Shown: in pieces, positions 47,557-55,430 of the stretch
Layout of the letters: each line of letters opens with the position of its first letter
Numbering within the stretch: position 1 is the first letter of the stretch
Origin: Pseudomonas rhizosphaerae
GTDB lineage: Bacteria; Pseudomonadota; Gammaproteobacteria; Pseudomonadales; Pseudomonadaceae
Direction: 5' to 3'
Length of the DNA stretch: 64,000 nt
Assembly: GCF_000761155.1 (NCBI RefSeq)
Contig: NZ_CP009533.1
Location: forward strand, 248,001-312,000
Program-made: the position numbers and the translations under genes
The notes under the pieces: model-generated
The model's database searches: none
What the model was told of the DNA's origin: nothing
What the model saw: the letters and a program-made list of their open reading frames with translations, nothing else

Positions 47557-48099
47557 ATGGTTCCTCCTGTGAAACTGAAATCCTTCGAGCAGTTCAACTG
47601 CTCCCTTGCGCAAACCTTGTCGGTGATCGGCGAGCACTGGACGCTGCTGATCATCAGGGATGCGTTTTTTGGTCTTACCCGTTTCGATCAGTTTTACAAG
47701 AGCCTGGGCATCTCACGCAATGTCCTGACCCTCAGATTGAAAAAGCTGGTAGAGGAGGGCGTTCTGCACAAGTCAGAGGGTCCAGGCCATCCGGAATACC
47801 GGCTTTCGGAGAAAGGATTGGCACTGCAGCCCATCCTCGTTGCCATGACGCAATGGGGTGAGCATCACATGCCACACCCCGAAGGTGAGCGAATTGTTTT
47901 CACGGATCTGCAGAACGGCAGACGCATCAGGCCCGTGTCCATTTGCGCAGATGACGGCCGCGTGCTCGGCCCCAGCGATCTGCGAACCCAGTTTGGCCCT
48001 GGGGTATGGAATGGCGAGTCTGCCCCCCGTCAACCCGACACGCTGACAGCCGTCTTGAGTGGCTTGATCGGCACAGGCAGCGACAGCTCAGAACATTGA
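47557..48099 (+). CDS. HxlR-family transcriptional regulator
   Basis: The 180-residue protein has the HxlR winged helix in its first 110 residues (CSLAQTLSVIGEHWTLLIIRDAFFG; FDQFYKSLGISRNVLTLRLKKLVEEGVL), followed by a C-terminal extension of about 70 residues. HxlR proteins are dimeric regulators that usually control a divergent gene and often respond to reactive electrophiles or oxidants. Neighbours are a methyltransferase (divergent) and an SDR (downstream). Confidence 0.92.
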   Translation: MVPPVKLKSFEQFNCSLAQTLSVIGEHWTLLIIRDAFFGLTRFDQFYKSLGISRNVLTLRLKKLVEEGVLHKSEGPGHPEYRLSEKGLALQPILVAMTQWGEHHMPHPEGERIVFTDLQNGRRIRPVSICADDGRVLGPSDLRTQFGPGVWNGESAPRQPDTLTAVLSGLIGTGSDSSEH

Positions 48100-48136
48100 C
48101 CACACCTATTTCACGTCCCTGTAAAAGGAGCTACCC

Positions 48137-48835
48137 ATGAGCAATTCAAACAAGCCATTGGCCCTGGTGACCGGAGTGGGTCCGGGTACAGGAGCGGCAA
48201 TTGCCCGACGCTTCGCCGAGTCGGGTTATCGCGTGGCCATGTTGGCCAGAGATGCGCAGAGGCTGGCCCAGCTGGAACGCGAGATTCCCAATTCCATCGC
48301 GGTCCCTTGCGATGTGGCTAATCATGAGGACCTGGCGAGCGCGATCCAGCGGATCGGCAACCCCGAGGTGGTGATCCACAATGCCGTAGGCGGGGCTTTC
48401 GGTACATTCACCGAAGTCGATGCAGACATCTTGCAGCGTAACTTCGAGATCAACACCATGGCGCTGTTTCACCTGGCACGACTGACGACACCTGCCATGA
48501 TCGAGGCAGGTAAAGGTGCTCTGATCGTCACCGGCAATACCTCTGCGCTGCGGGGCAAAGCAGCCTTCGCAGGTTTTGCGCCAACCAAGGCCGCCCAACG
48601 CATTCTGGCAGAGTCCTTGGCCAGGGACCTGGGGCCCAAGGGCATCCATGTCGCCTACCTGATCATCGACGCCGTGATCGATGTGCCTTGGCAGCGCGAG
48701 CTGCGTCCCGAAGCTGCGGATGATTTCTTTATCTCCCCGACATCAATCGCCGGTGAAGTCCATCACTTGGCACATCAACCCAGGGATGCATGGTCGTTCC
48801 TGGCGGAGGTAAGGCCCTTCCACGAGCCTTGGTAA
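48137..48835 (+). CDS. Atypical short-chain dehydrogenase-like protein
   Basis: The 232-residue Rossmann protein has the cofactor loop TGVGPGTGAAIA (about 11-22), HNAVGGAFG in place of NNAG, and TGNTSALRG with the catalytic Ser (about 134). The active-site Tyr is replaced: the Tyr-x-x-x-Lys motif reads F147-A-P-T-K151. It starts 37 bp after the HxlR gene behind AAGGAG, so both are likely one transcript. Oxidoreductase activity may be altered or lost, though related SDR-like proteins share this change. Confidence 0.88.
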   Translation: MSNSNKPLALVTGVGPGTGAAIARRFAESGYRVAMLARDAQRLAQLEREIPNSIAVPCDVANHEDLASAIQRIGNPEVVIHNAVGGAFGTFTEVDADILQRNFEINTMALFHLARLTTPAMIEAGKGALIVTGNTSALRGKAAFAGFAPTKAAQRILAESLARDLGPKGIHVAYLIIDAVIDVPWQRELRPEAADDFFISPTSIAGEVHHLAHQPRDAWSFLAEVRPFHEPW

Positions 48836-48848
48836 CCGTCGCTCGCCA

Positions 48849-49814
48849 CTAGCTCGCCTTGGATGCCACGATCCGAGGCGTCTGCGCTCGTGTGACGAGC
48901 CCGATACCCGCGGACACGAGCACCAGCGCTGCCAGATTTTTCCACTCGAAAATGCTCTCGCCTAGGAACAGTGCCGACAGTGCGGCGCCGAACACCGGCA
49001 CCAGAAAAGCGAACACGCTGACCCTGCCGACCGGGTTGTATTTGAGCAGCAGGCTCCACAGCGTGAACGCCACCGCTGACAACAGGGCCAGATAGGCGAG
49101 CAGTAGGGCGGATGCCGGTGTCATCTGACCCAGAGTGCCACCCGTGGCGTAGCCGCCCATGAGCAAGGCCATGCCGCCGATAGCCAGTTGCCAACCGGTC
49201 ATCACCATCGCATCCATGCGGTGGGAGACGTATTTGCCATAGATGGACGCGGCCGACACTACGAACGCGGCAATCACAATGAAGCCCTCACCGTGCAGGG
49301 ACGGCAAGGCATCGAGTGGGCCCGCGCCGGCGTTGACTGTCAACACACCGGCAAAGCCGAGCAGGCAGCCCACACTTTTGCGCGTGGACAGTTTGTCGTT
49401 CTGGTAGACGAAGTGTGCCAGCAGCACGCTGAAAAAGGTGGTGGTCGCATTCAGAATCGAGGCGCGGACGCCCGTCGTGAACGCCAGGCCAATGTAGAAG
49501 AACACGTATTGCAGGCCGGTTTGCATGACACCCAGCAGGGCCACCTGGCCAAACGTGTGCCGGCTCAAGCGCAAGACCGGCTTGCCCATGATGGCGGCGA
49601 GCAGCAACACGCACAGGCCGGCCAGCAAGAAACGATAGCCTGCAAAAATGAGCTTGGACGACACGTCGTGCGGGGCGATCTGGAGCATTTCATACCCGTT
49701 CTTGATCGCCGGGTAAGAGCTGCCCCACAGGGCACAGCACAGAGTGGCTAGAAGCAGTACGATTTTAGGGTCGGATAGAAACTGCGACACGTTGCGCGCG
49801 GCGGGTGCGTTCAT
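48849..49814 (-). CDS. EamA/DMT-family transporter
   Basis: The 321-residue protein (start MNAPAARNVSQFL) has ten hydrophobic helices in two EamA repeats (ALWGSSYPAIKNGYEM near 30 and a second half from about 170). A GTG four codons upstream is an alternative start. The ATG overlaps the TGA of a short upstream frame (ATGA). These transporters export metabolites such as amino acids; the substrate here is unknown. It is convergent with the SDR gene. Confidence 0.87.
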   Translation of the reverse strand: MNAPAARNVSQFLSDPKIVLLLATLCCALWGSSYPAIKNGYEMLQIAPHDVSSKLIFAGYRFLLAGLCVLLLAAIMGKPVLRLSRHTFGQVALLGVMQTGLQYVFFYIGLAFTTGVRASILNATTTFFSVLLAHFVYQNDKLSTRKSVGCLLGFAGVLTVNAGAGPLDALPSLHGEGFIVIAAFVVSAASIYGKYVSHRMDAMVMTGWQLAIGGMALLMGGYATGGTLGQMTPASALLLAYLALLSAVAFTLWSLLLKYNPVGRVSVFAFLVPVFGAALSALFLGESIFEWKNLAALVLVSAGIGLVTRAQTPRIVASKAS

Positions 49815-49993
49815 GGGGTGACCCACGATTCGACGACGGACAAAGTGTTTTCATCGCGCAAAACACACGGGCCACTGGCGCGTTTGCGTTCAATCGGGAA
49901 GGTTTCGGGGCAGGCAGGCAGTGACGAGTCCATCTGGGCGATCTCCATGATCTTATTTTTCTGGATGTGCAGTAATACCCTCTGATAAGACAT
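49811..49993 (-). CDS. Short frame coupled to the EamA gene
   Basis: A 60-codon frame (MSYQRVLLHIQKNKIMEIAQ...) ends in a TGA that overlaps the EamA ATG. No clear ribosome-binding site precedes either possible start (49993 or 49948). It could be a small coupled leader or a remnant of a displaced gene. No family is recognised. Confidence 0.25.
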   Translation of the reverse strand: MSYQRVLLHIQKNKIMEIAQMDSSLPACPETFPIERKRASGPCVLRDENTLSVVESWVTP

Positions 49994-50140
49994 CGTACAA
50001 GTAGGTCGACGTTCGTATGCCTGATGACAGTGCGCGCAGATGTCCCGGAATAAAAAAACCAGGTCTACAGACTTGCGGCCCGAGGATCTGGTTTATGTCG
50101 GCTTTTATCGACAATCCGTATCTTGCGTAAGGTTATGCGC
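49994..50140. other. Gene-free stretch between the EamA and higA genes
   Basis: No convincing gene is seen. A short A-run followed by AAACCAG (50057 area) has a matching CTGGTTT about 23 nt later, a possible hairpin. The GC content is lower than in flanking genes. Confidence 0.4.
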
Positions 50141-50162
50141 AAAACGCCCACACTCGGCGGGC
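50141..50162 (-). terminator. Intrinsic terminator of higBA
   Basis: On the minus strand GCCC...GGGC (arms 50159-50162 and 50146-50149) is followed by GTTTT. It lies 14 bp past the higA stop. The stem is short, so confidence is moderate. Confidence 0.45.
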
Positions 50163-50175
50163 ATTGAGTTCGCGC

Positions 50176-50475
50176 TCAGGCAACCAGGCGATGTACCGCA
50201 GCGGCGATCTCATCTCCGTGCTCTTGCTCTGCCTTGCGTAGCTCGTACGCTGTTTGTAGGTTGAGCCAGAACTCTGGAGTTGTATCCAGGCAGATGGCCA
50301 ATCGCAGAGCCATGTCAGCAGAAACGCCGCCGCGCTCAAGTAAAATGTTATTTACGGTGGGCGTGGAGACATTCAAAGCACGGGCCAAGGCAGCAGCGCT
50401 AAAGCCCATCTCGCTCTGGAAGTCCTCGCGAAGAACCTCGCCAGGATGTACCGGACGCATGCCATTCTTGAACAT
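50176..50475 (-). CDS. higA: HigA-type antitoxin
   Basis: The 99-residue XRE protein has the HigA N-terminal signature RPVHPGEVLREDFQ and a helix-turn-helix (SAAALARALNVSTPTVNNILLERGG), then LAICLDTTPEFWLNLQTAYELR. HigA neutralises HigB and represses the operon. It starts 8 bp after the toxin stop, the reversed toxin-first order usual for higBA. Confidence 0.93.
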   Translation of the reverse strand: MFKNGMRPVHPGEVLREDFQSEMGFSAAALARALNVSTPTVNNILLERGGVSADMALRLAICLDTTPEFWLNLQTAYELRKAEQEHGDEIAAAVHRLVA

Positions 50476-50483
50476 GATGCACC

Positions 50484-50762
50484 TCAGTGATAATCGACAA
50501 TTTCAACGTTTTCGGGGCCGCTTTCGGTCCATGTGAAACAGACTCGCCATTGCATGTTGATACTAATGCTGTGCTGTCCCCGTCTGTCATCCTCTAGGGA
50601 GTGAAGTCGATTTCCAGGCGGTGACCGCAAGTCTCGAAGCTCGTTTGCTGCATCCAGTGCAGCCAGTTTTCGCTCTGCGACTTGCTTGATGTCGGGCCAG
50701 CGCCTGGTTCTGCCAGTGGTAAAAAGCGCTTCCGTGTCGGCACATGCAAAGCTTCGGATCAT
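50484..50762 (-). CDS. higB: HigB-type toxin (RelE/ParE superfamily)
   Basis: The 92-residue toxin opens with MIRSFACADTEALFTTGRTR and continues with LRDLRSPPGNRLHSLEDDRRGQ and SISINMQWRVCFTW, the HigB/RelE fold. HigB toxins are ribosome-dependent mRNA endonucleases. It is co-transcribed with higA from a promoter carrying a dyad operator. The module lies in an accessory-looking block next to tRNA-Ser. Confidence 0.93.
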   Translation of the reverse strand: MIRSFACADTEALFTTGRTRRWPDIKQVAERKLAALDAANELRDLRSPPGNRLHSLEDDRRGQHSISINMQWRVCFTWTESGPENVEIVDYH

Positions 50763-50772
50763 GGCTTGAATG

Positions 50773-50791
50773 CTTAACGTTATTCGTTAAG
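50773..50791. promoter_or_regulatory. higBA operator
   Basis: CTTAACG-TTATT-CGTTAAG is a perfect 7-bp dyad 11 bp upstream of the higB start codon, the expected place for autorepression by HigA. Confidence 0.75.
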
Positions 50792-50854
50792 GTTGAGTGT
50801 ACGCCCTTCACCGTTATATTCAAGTGATCGTTGGCTGCACAGGTGCGGCCCGGA

Positions 50855-51490
50855 TCAATTCGCCTTGGAGGCGGTCAGCGCCGAGTAGCTGTTCATCAGG
50901 TTGCGGTAGTTGGGGATGCGCTGGGACAGCAGGTTGCCCAGGCCTTCAATGTCGTTGCGCCAGTCGCGGTGCAGCTCGCACGCCACCGAGAACCAGTTCA
51001 TCAGCTGTGCGCCTGCCGCGCTCATGCGGGCCCAGGCGGCCTGTTGCACGGTGGTATTGAAAGTACCGGAGGCATCGGTGACCACGAATACATCGAACCC
51101 TTCCGCCAGCGCCGACAGGGTCGGGAATGCGACGCACACATCGGTGACCACGCCGGCGATGATGATCTGCTTGCGGCCGGTGGCCCTGATCGCCTTGACG
51201 AAATCTTCGTTGTCCCACGCGTTGATCTGGCCGGGGCGGGCAATGTAGGGCGCGTCGGGGAACATCTCCTTGAGCTCCGGTACCAGGGGGCCGTTGGGGC
51301 CTTGCTCGAAGCTGGTGGTGAGGATGGTGGGCAGCTCGAAGAATTTGGCCAGATCAGCCAGGGCCAACACATTGTTCTTGAACTCGTTGGGCGAGAAGTC
51401 CTGCACCAACGAAATCAGGCCGGTTTGATGATCGACCAGCAGTACGATGGCGTCGTCTTTGTTCAGGCGATTGTAGGTGGCGTTGGTCAT
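50855..51490 (-). CDS. YcaC-type isochorismatase-family hydrolase
   Basis: The 211-residue protein shows an intact cysteine-hydrolase triad: Asp in VLLVDHQTGLISLVQ, Lys in the NEDFVKAIRATGRK area and Cys in AGVVTDVCVAFPT (about 117). The sequence follows the YcaC group, octameric hydrolases of unknown substrate common in Pseudomonas. It is divergent from the chemoreceptor gene. Confidence 0.9.
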   Translation of the reverse strand: MTNATYNRLNKDDAIVLLVDHQTGLISLVQDFSPNEFKNNVLALADLAKFFELPTILTTSFEQGPNGPLVPELKEMFPDAPYIARPGQINAWDNEDFVKAIRATGRKQIIIAGVVTDVCVAFPTLSALAEGFDVFVVTDASGTFNTTVQQAAWARMSAAGAQLMNWFSVACELHRDWRNDIEGLGNLLSQRIPNYRNLMNSYSALTASKAN

Positions 51491-51701
51491 GGGAAAATCC
51501 TTTTGAGCTGAGGGTTTGGGATTCGGTTGTCGTTCAACCGGAGCTCAGATTAATTCCTGCATGGGATGCGATAAATACGCTCGAATAGCCTTTTCCGTCT
51601 CTCTGAAGTTGACAATTGTAGTCTGCGATCAAACGTTCCAAGCGGTTTGTCGATCACTCATGGCGATCACCTTGAAATCCGCTACCTAATGGGTTTGCCA
51701 C

Positions 51702-51728
51702 TCATGCAAAAGTGTTCCGCGCCGATAC
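51702..51728 (+). promoter_or_regulatory. Candidate FliA (sigma28) promoter of the chemoreceptor gene
   Basis: TCAT at 51702-51705, a 15-bp spacer and GCCGATAC at 51721-51728 resemble the flagellar class promoter TAAA/TCAA-N15-GCCGATAA. It ends 45 bp before the chemoreceptor start. Chemoreceptor genes are usual FliA targets. Confidence 0.6.
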
Positions 51729-51773
51729 AAGTCAACAAGATTAACAATCCTCCACATCGCGGATGCACCCATC

Positions 51774-53756
51774 ATGCTGCAGACCATTCAAGCTCGTTAT
51801 ACCGCTACATTCGTAGGCTTTGTTCTGCTGGTCGCCGTGTTGACTGCGGTTGGAATCAGTTACTTCATCACACCCAGCCTGACGAGCACCGATGAACGCA
51901 AACTGGTTACCGAAGCGGGCGAAATCAGTGCCGTCATCAAGGGCGAGTTGGCACGGGTGCAGGCGCAGCAGCGTGTGATCACCGAAACGGTTCCGCAACT
52001 GGACAGCGACAGTATCGACCGCCTGCTACCGAGCATGGTCAATCAGTACGCAGAGCTGAAGGTATTCGGCGGCGGGATCTGGCCCCTGCCGAACAAGCGT
52101 ACCGAGGGTCGGGCCAAGCACAGTACGTTTTATCATCGCGATGCCAGCGGCAAGCTCATCGTCAATACGCACTGGAATTCGCCGGAGTCGCAGAACTACT
52201 TCGAGCAGTCCTGGTACCTGGGCGGCCTCAAGGCTCCGGCGGGGCAGTGCAACTGGGCCGCAGCGTATCAAGACGACGCCAGCCCCGAGCCGCGCACCAA
52301 CTGCGCCATGGCCATCACCAAGGATGGCGCCGCCTATGGCGTGGCCACCATCGATGTGACCCTGGGTTTCTTCAATGACCTGATTGCCCAGAAAGAGCGC
52401 GAGATCAACGCCGAGTTGATGATCGTCGAAAGCGACGGCAAGGTGCTGAGCAACCAACCGGAAATTCCAGGCAACAACGTACTCAAGAATCTCAGCGATC
52501 TGGCCGGCCAGTATCCCTTCGCTGCCGCATTGCAGGGTTTGCTGAAAACCCCCGGTGGCATGCGCTCGACGTTCATCGGCAGCAGTGGCAAGGAGTACAC
52601 CCTGTTCCTTCTGCCCGTGGAAGGCACGCCATGGAAGATGGCGGTAGCGCAGCCCACCGAGGTGCTGACGGCGCAGAGCAGCCATGTGCTCAAGACCTTG
52701 GCGATGCTGCAGATCCCGATGGTGATCATCATGCTGCTGGTGATCGTCTTTGCCCTCAGGCAGCTGATGAATCGCTTGGCAGTGCTCAAGAGCAACATCG
52801 ATACGTTGTCGGCCGGTGATGCCGACCTGACCAAGCGCATCGTGATCCGCGCCGAAGACGAAGTGGGCGCGGTAGGCCATTCCATCAACCGCTTCATCGT
52901 TTACCTGCAGAAGATGATCAGTGAAGTGTCGGACTCCTCTTCGCTGATCGCCGAGGGTATCGAGCAGTTGCGCGGACAATCCCGTGGCACCAACAGCATT
53001 CTCACGCGCCATGCGAGTGAAACCGATCAAGCGGTGACAGCGATCACCGAGATGAGCTCTACCGCTGATGACGTCGCCCGCAATGCGGCGCAAACGGCGA
53101 GCATGACCCAGGTGGCGAGTGAGAAGGCGCGGCATTCCAAAGTGGTGGTCGAAGACGCTTCAAGCAGTGTCCGCGAACTGATTTCAGAAGTTGAACTGGC
53201 AACCAGCAAGGTCCGGGCAATGGAACACGATGCCCAGCGCATCAACTCCGTGCTCGGCGTGATCGGTGATATTGCCGGGCAGACCAATCTACTGGCGCTC
53301 AACGCTGCAATCGAAGCGGCGCGTGCAGGCGAGCAAGGCCGTGGCTTTGCGGTGGTGGCCGATGAAGTCAGGGCACTGGCCGGACGTACCCAGACCAGTA
53401 CCTCGGAAATCAATGAAATGCTGACGCGCCTGCAGCAGGGCGTGAGTGCGGCAGTCGTGGCGATGGAGAATACCAAGGAACGTTGCCAGGCCACGGTCGA
53501 CAAGACCTCCAGGGTGAACGAAGGCCTGGATGGCATGACCGAGTCGGTGGTGCGCATCAACGATTTGAGCACCCAGATCGCCACTGCGGCTGAAGAGCAA
53601 AGTGCAGTCAGCGAAGAGATCAACCGCAACATGGTCGCGGTGCGGCAAATAGTCGACGAGCTGGTTGCCGGTGGTGCTCAGAGTGAGAAAAGTACATCGG
53701 CGCTCGCGACGTCCAACGACAATCTGATAGCGGTCGTGAGACGTTTCAAGGTGTGA
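51774..53756 (+). CDS. Methyl-accepting chemotaxis protein
   Basis: The 660-residue receptor has TM1 at about 10-32, a dCache-type periplasmic sensor (about 33-310, including [11 protein letters not shown] and [16 protein letters not shown]), TM2 at about 318-340 ([18 protein letters not shown]), HAMP (about 341-395) and a cytoplasmic helical bundle whose hairpin tip [22 protein letters not shown] lies near 505-525. No C-terminal pentapeptide tether is seen. The ligand is unknown; the sensor resembles those for amino or organic acids. A FliA-type promoter precedes it. Confidence 0.95.
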   Translation: MLQTIQARYTATFVGFVLLVAVLTAVGISYFITPSLTSTDERKLVTEAGEISAVIKGELARVQAQQRVITETVPQLDSDSIDRLLPSMVNQYAELKVFGGGIWPLPNKRTEGRAKHSTFYHRDASGKLIVNTHWNSPESQNYFEQSWYLGGLKAPAGQCNWAAAYQDDASPEPRTNCAMAITKDGAAYGVATIDVTLGFFNDLIAQKEREINAELMIVESDGKVLSNQPEIPGNNVLKNLSDLAGQYPFAAALQGLLKTPGGMRSTFIGSSGKEYTLFLLPVEGTPWKMAVAQPTEVLTAQSSHVLKTLAMLQIPMVIIMLLVIVFALRQLMNRLAVLKSNIDTLSAGDADLTKRIVIRAEDEVGAVGHSINRFIVYLQKMISEVSDSSSLIAEGIEQLRGQSRGTNSILTRHASETDQAVTAITEMSSTADDVARNAAQTASMTQVASEKARHSKVVVEDASSSVRELISEVELATSKVRAMEHDAQRINSVLGVIGDIAGQTNLLALNAAIEAARAGEQGRGFAVVADEVRALAGRTQTSTSEINEMLTRLQQGVSAAVVAMENTKERCQATVDKTSRVNEGLDGMTESVVRINDLSTQIATAAEEQSAVSEEINRNMVAVRQIVDELVAGGAQSEKSTSALATSNDNLIAVVRRFKV

Positions 53757-53800
53757 AGGGCAGAGCTGTTGCCATCGGCGGCACGCCCGTCGGCAATGAG

Positions 53801-55366
53801 CTAAGGCACCAGGCAGGTGGCGTATGCGTTGCCTGCCTGGGCACTGAGCAGCTCGTTCGCTTCGACGCGGTTCCGGCCTCGGTTCTTGGCACGGTAAAGA
53901 AGACGATCCGCTTCTTTCAGAGCGGCGGTGTAGGCGTCTTGTTTCGGTGCATTGATCGCCACCACGCCCAAGCTGACCGTGACATTGCCCAGCGGACTGG
54001 CTGAATGCTCTATGCAGGCATCGACGATCGACTGCCTGACCTTTTCGGCCACGCTCAGCGCGCCGGCGAAATCCGTTTCAGGCAACAGAATCACAAACTC
54101 TTCACCGCCATAGCGCGCCGCAAGGTCACCCGCCCGATGCACGGCGGCGCCGATCAGGCCGGCCACCTGCACAAGGCAGTCATCGCCGCGGATGTGCCCG
54201 TATTGATCGTTGTACTGCTTGAACCAATCGATGTCCAACAAGATGATCGCAAGCGTCGAGCGATTCCGACTGGCGCGTCCCCATTCCTGTTGCACGGCAA
54301 CGTCGAAGCGGCGTCGATTCGCCAGCTGCGTCAAGCTGTCAGTCTGCGCGATGATCTCCAGCGCATCCTGGGCGTTCTGCAATTCGCTTTCCGCCGTGAT
54401 CAGTTGCTGGATCTGCTTGTACAACAAGACGCTCAACGCTATCAGCGCCAGGCAGATCAAGCCAAGCAAGCCCATCGACCGATAGGCGTAGGCCCACCAC
54501 GGAGCGAGTACGTGTTGGGAAGACACACCGGCCGCTGCGACCATCGGCAGGCCGGCGACGCGTCGGTAGGCATAGATTCTTTCCACCGAATCCACCACGG
54601 ACCTGGTCACGGCGATGCCGCTGTCGCTCTGGGGAAGATAGTGCGAAAAGATCTCGCCTTTGGCGAGATTGGTGGTCATCAACGCGGTCAAGCTGGGACG
54701 TCGAGCCAGCAGATCACCGTTGTTCAGCGCCAGGAAAATTACGCCTTGATCGTCCACGTCCATGCGTTCGAAGAAGGTTTGAAAGTAGGCGACAGGCACA
54801 GTGGCCAACACCACGCCGGCAAACGTGCCGTCGGCATTGTTGATGCGTCGGCTGATGGGGATGACCATATCCCCTGTGAGGCGACTTTTCACGATGGAGC
54901 CGATATGAATGGATCGGTCGACGTTGTCACGGTGATAGATGAAATAAGGGCGGTCGCCGTTGTTGTTCGTCCGCAGCCCTTGCGAGAAGGAATTGACTAC
55001 CCAGTTGCCTTGGGCGTCGAAGATGAACAGCCCCTGGATCGCTTCGACATTCGTCACGTTTTGCGCCATCAGCGTTGCCAACCGAATGCGCTCGCCTGCG
55101 GCAAGACCGTCGTGCTCAACGCGCTCCACAAGGTCACGCAAGGTATTGTCAGCCTGCCGGACGGTATCCTGCGCTTGCTGTTCCGCGGCACGAACGATGT
55201 TGGACACCGCCACTTTCGCAGTCGCCAGCCGTTCCTCCCTGGACAAGCTCATCTGCCAGGCAGTAGCCAGAATCAACGATAGGCAGACCAGCGCAATAAA
55301 GCCCATCAAGGCTTTTTTCAGCGACGACGGCGAAAGTCTGGCTGGAGTGAAGTGACGTAGTTTCAT
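53801..55366 (-). CDS. Membrane diguanylate cyclase with dCache sensor
   Basis: The 521-residue protein (start MKLRHFTPARLS; no strong ribosome-binding site) has TM1 near 17-36, a periplasmic dCache domain (about 45-285), TM2 near 290-312 (MGLLGLICLALIALSVLLY) and a C-terminal GGDEF domain with ARYGGEEFVILLPE. An I-site RAGD precedes GGEEF by five residues, so product inhibition is expected. It makes cyclic di-GMP. It converges on the chemoreceptor gene and follows the GGDEF-EAL gene by 64 bp on the same strand. Confidence 0.94.
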   Translation of the reverse strand: MKLRHFTPARLSPSSLKKALMGFIALVCLSLILATAWQMSLSREERLATAKVAVSNIVRAAEQQAQDTVRQADNTLRDLVERVEHDGLAAGERIRLATLMAQNVTNVEAIQGLFIFDAQGNWVVNSFSQGLRTNNNGDRPYFIYHRDNVDRSIHIGSIVKSRLTGDMVIPISRRINNADGTFAGVVLATVPVAYFQTFFERMDVDDQGVIFLALNNGDLLARRPSLTALMTTNLAKGEIFSHYLPQSDSGIAVTRSVVDSVERIYAYRRVAGLPMVAAAGVSSQHVLAPWWAYAYRSMGLLGLICLALIALSVLLYKQIQQLITAESELQNAQDALEIIAQTDSLTQLANRRRFDVAVQQEWGRASRNRSTLAIILLDIDWFKQYNDQYGHIRGDDCLVQVAGLIGAAVHRAGDLAARYGGEEFVILLPETDFAGALSVAEKVRQSIVDACIEHSASPLGNVTVSLGVVAINAPKQDAYTAALKEADRLLYRAKNRGRNRVEANELLSAQAGNAYATCLVP

Positions 55367-55430
55367 AAAGGCGTCATAGGATTGTCGGCAAAACTGACAG
55401 ATGCAGTTTTCGTACCGACCCCCGGGCCAG

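Noticed and set aside
50040..50264. 74-codon frame opposite the higA 3' end
   Set aside because: No good ribosome-binding site, overlap with higA, and no recognisable similarity in its translation.
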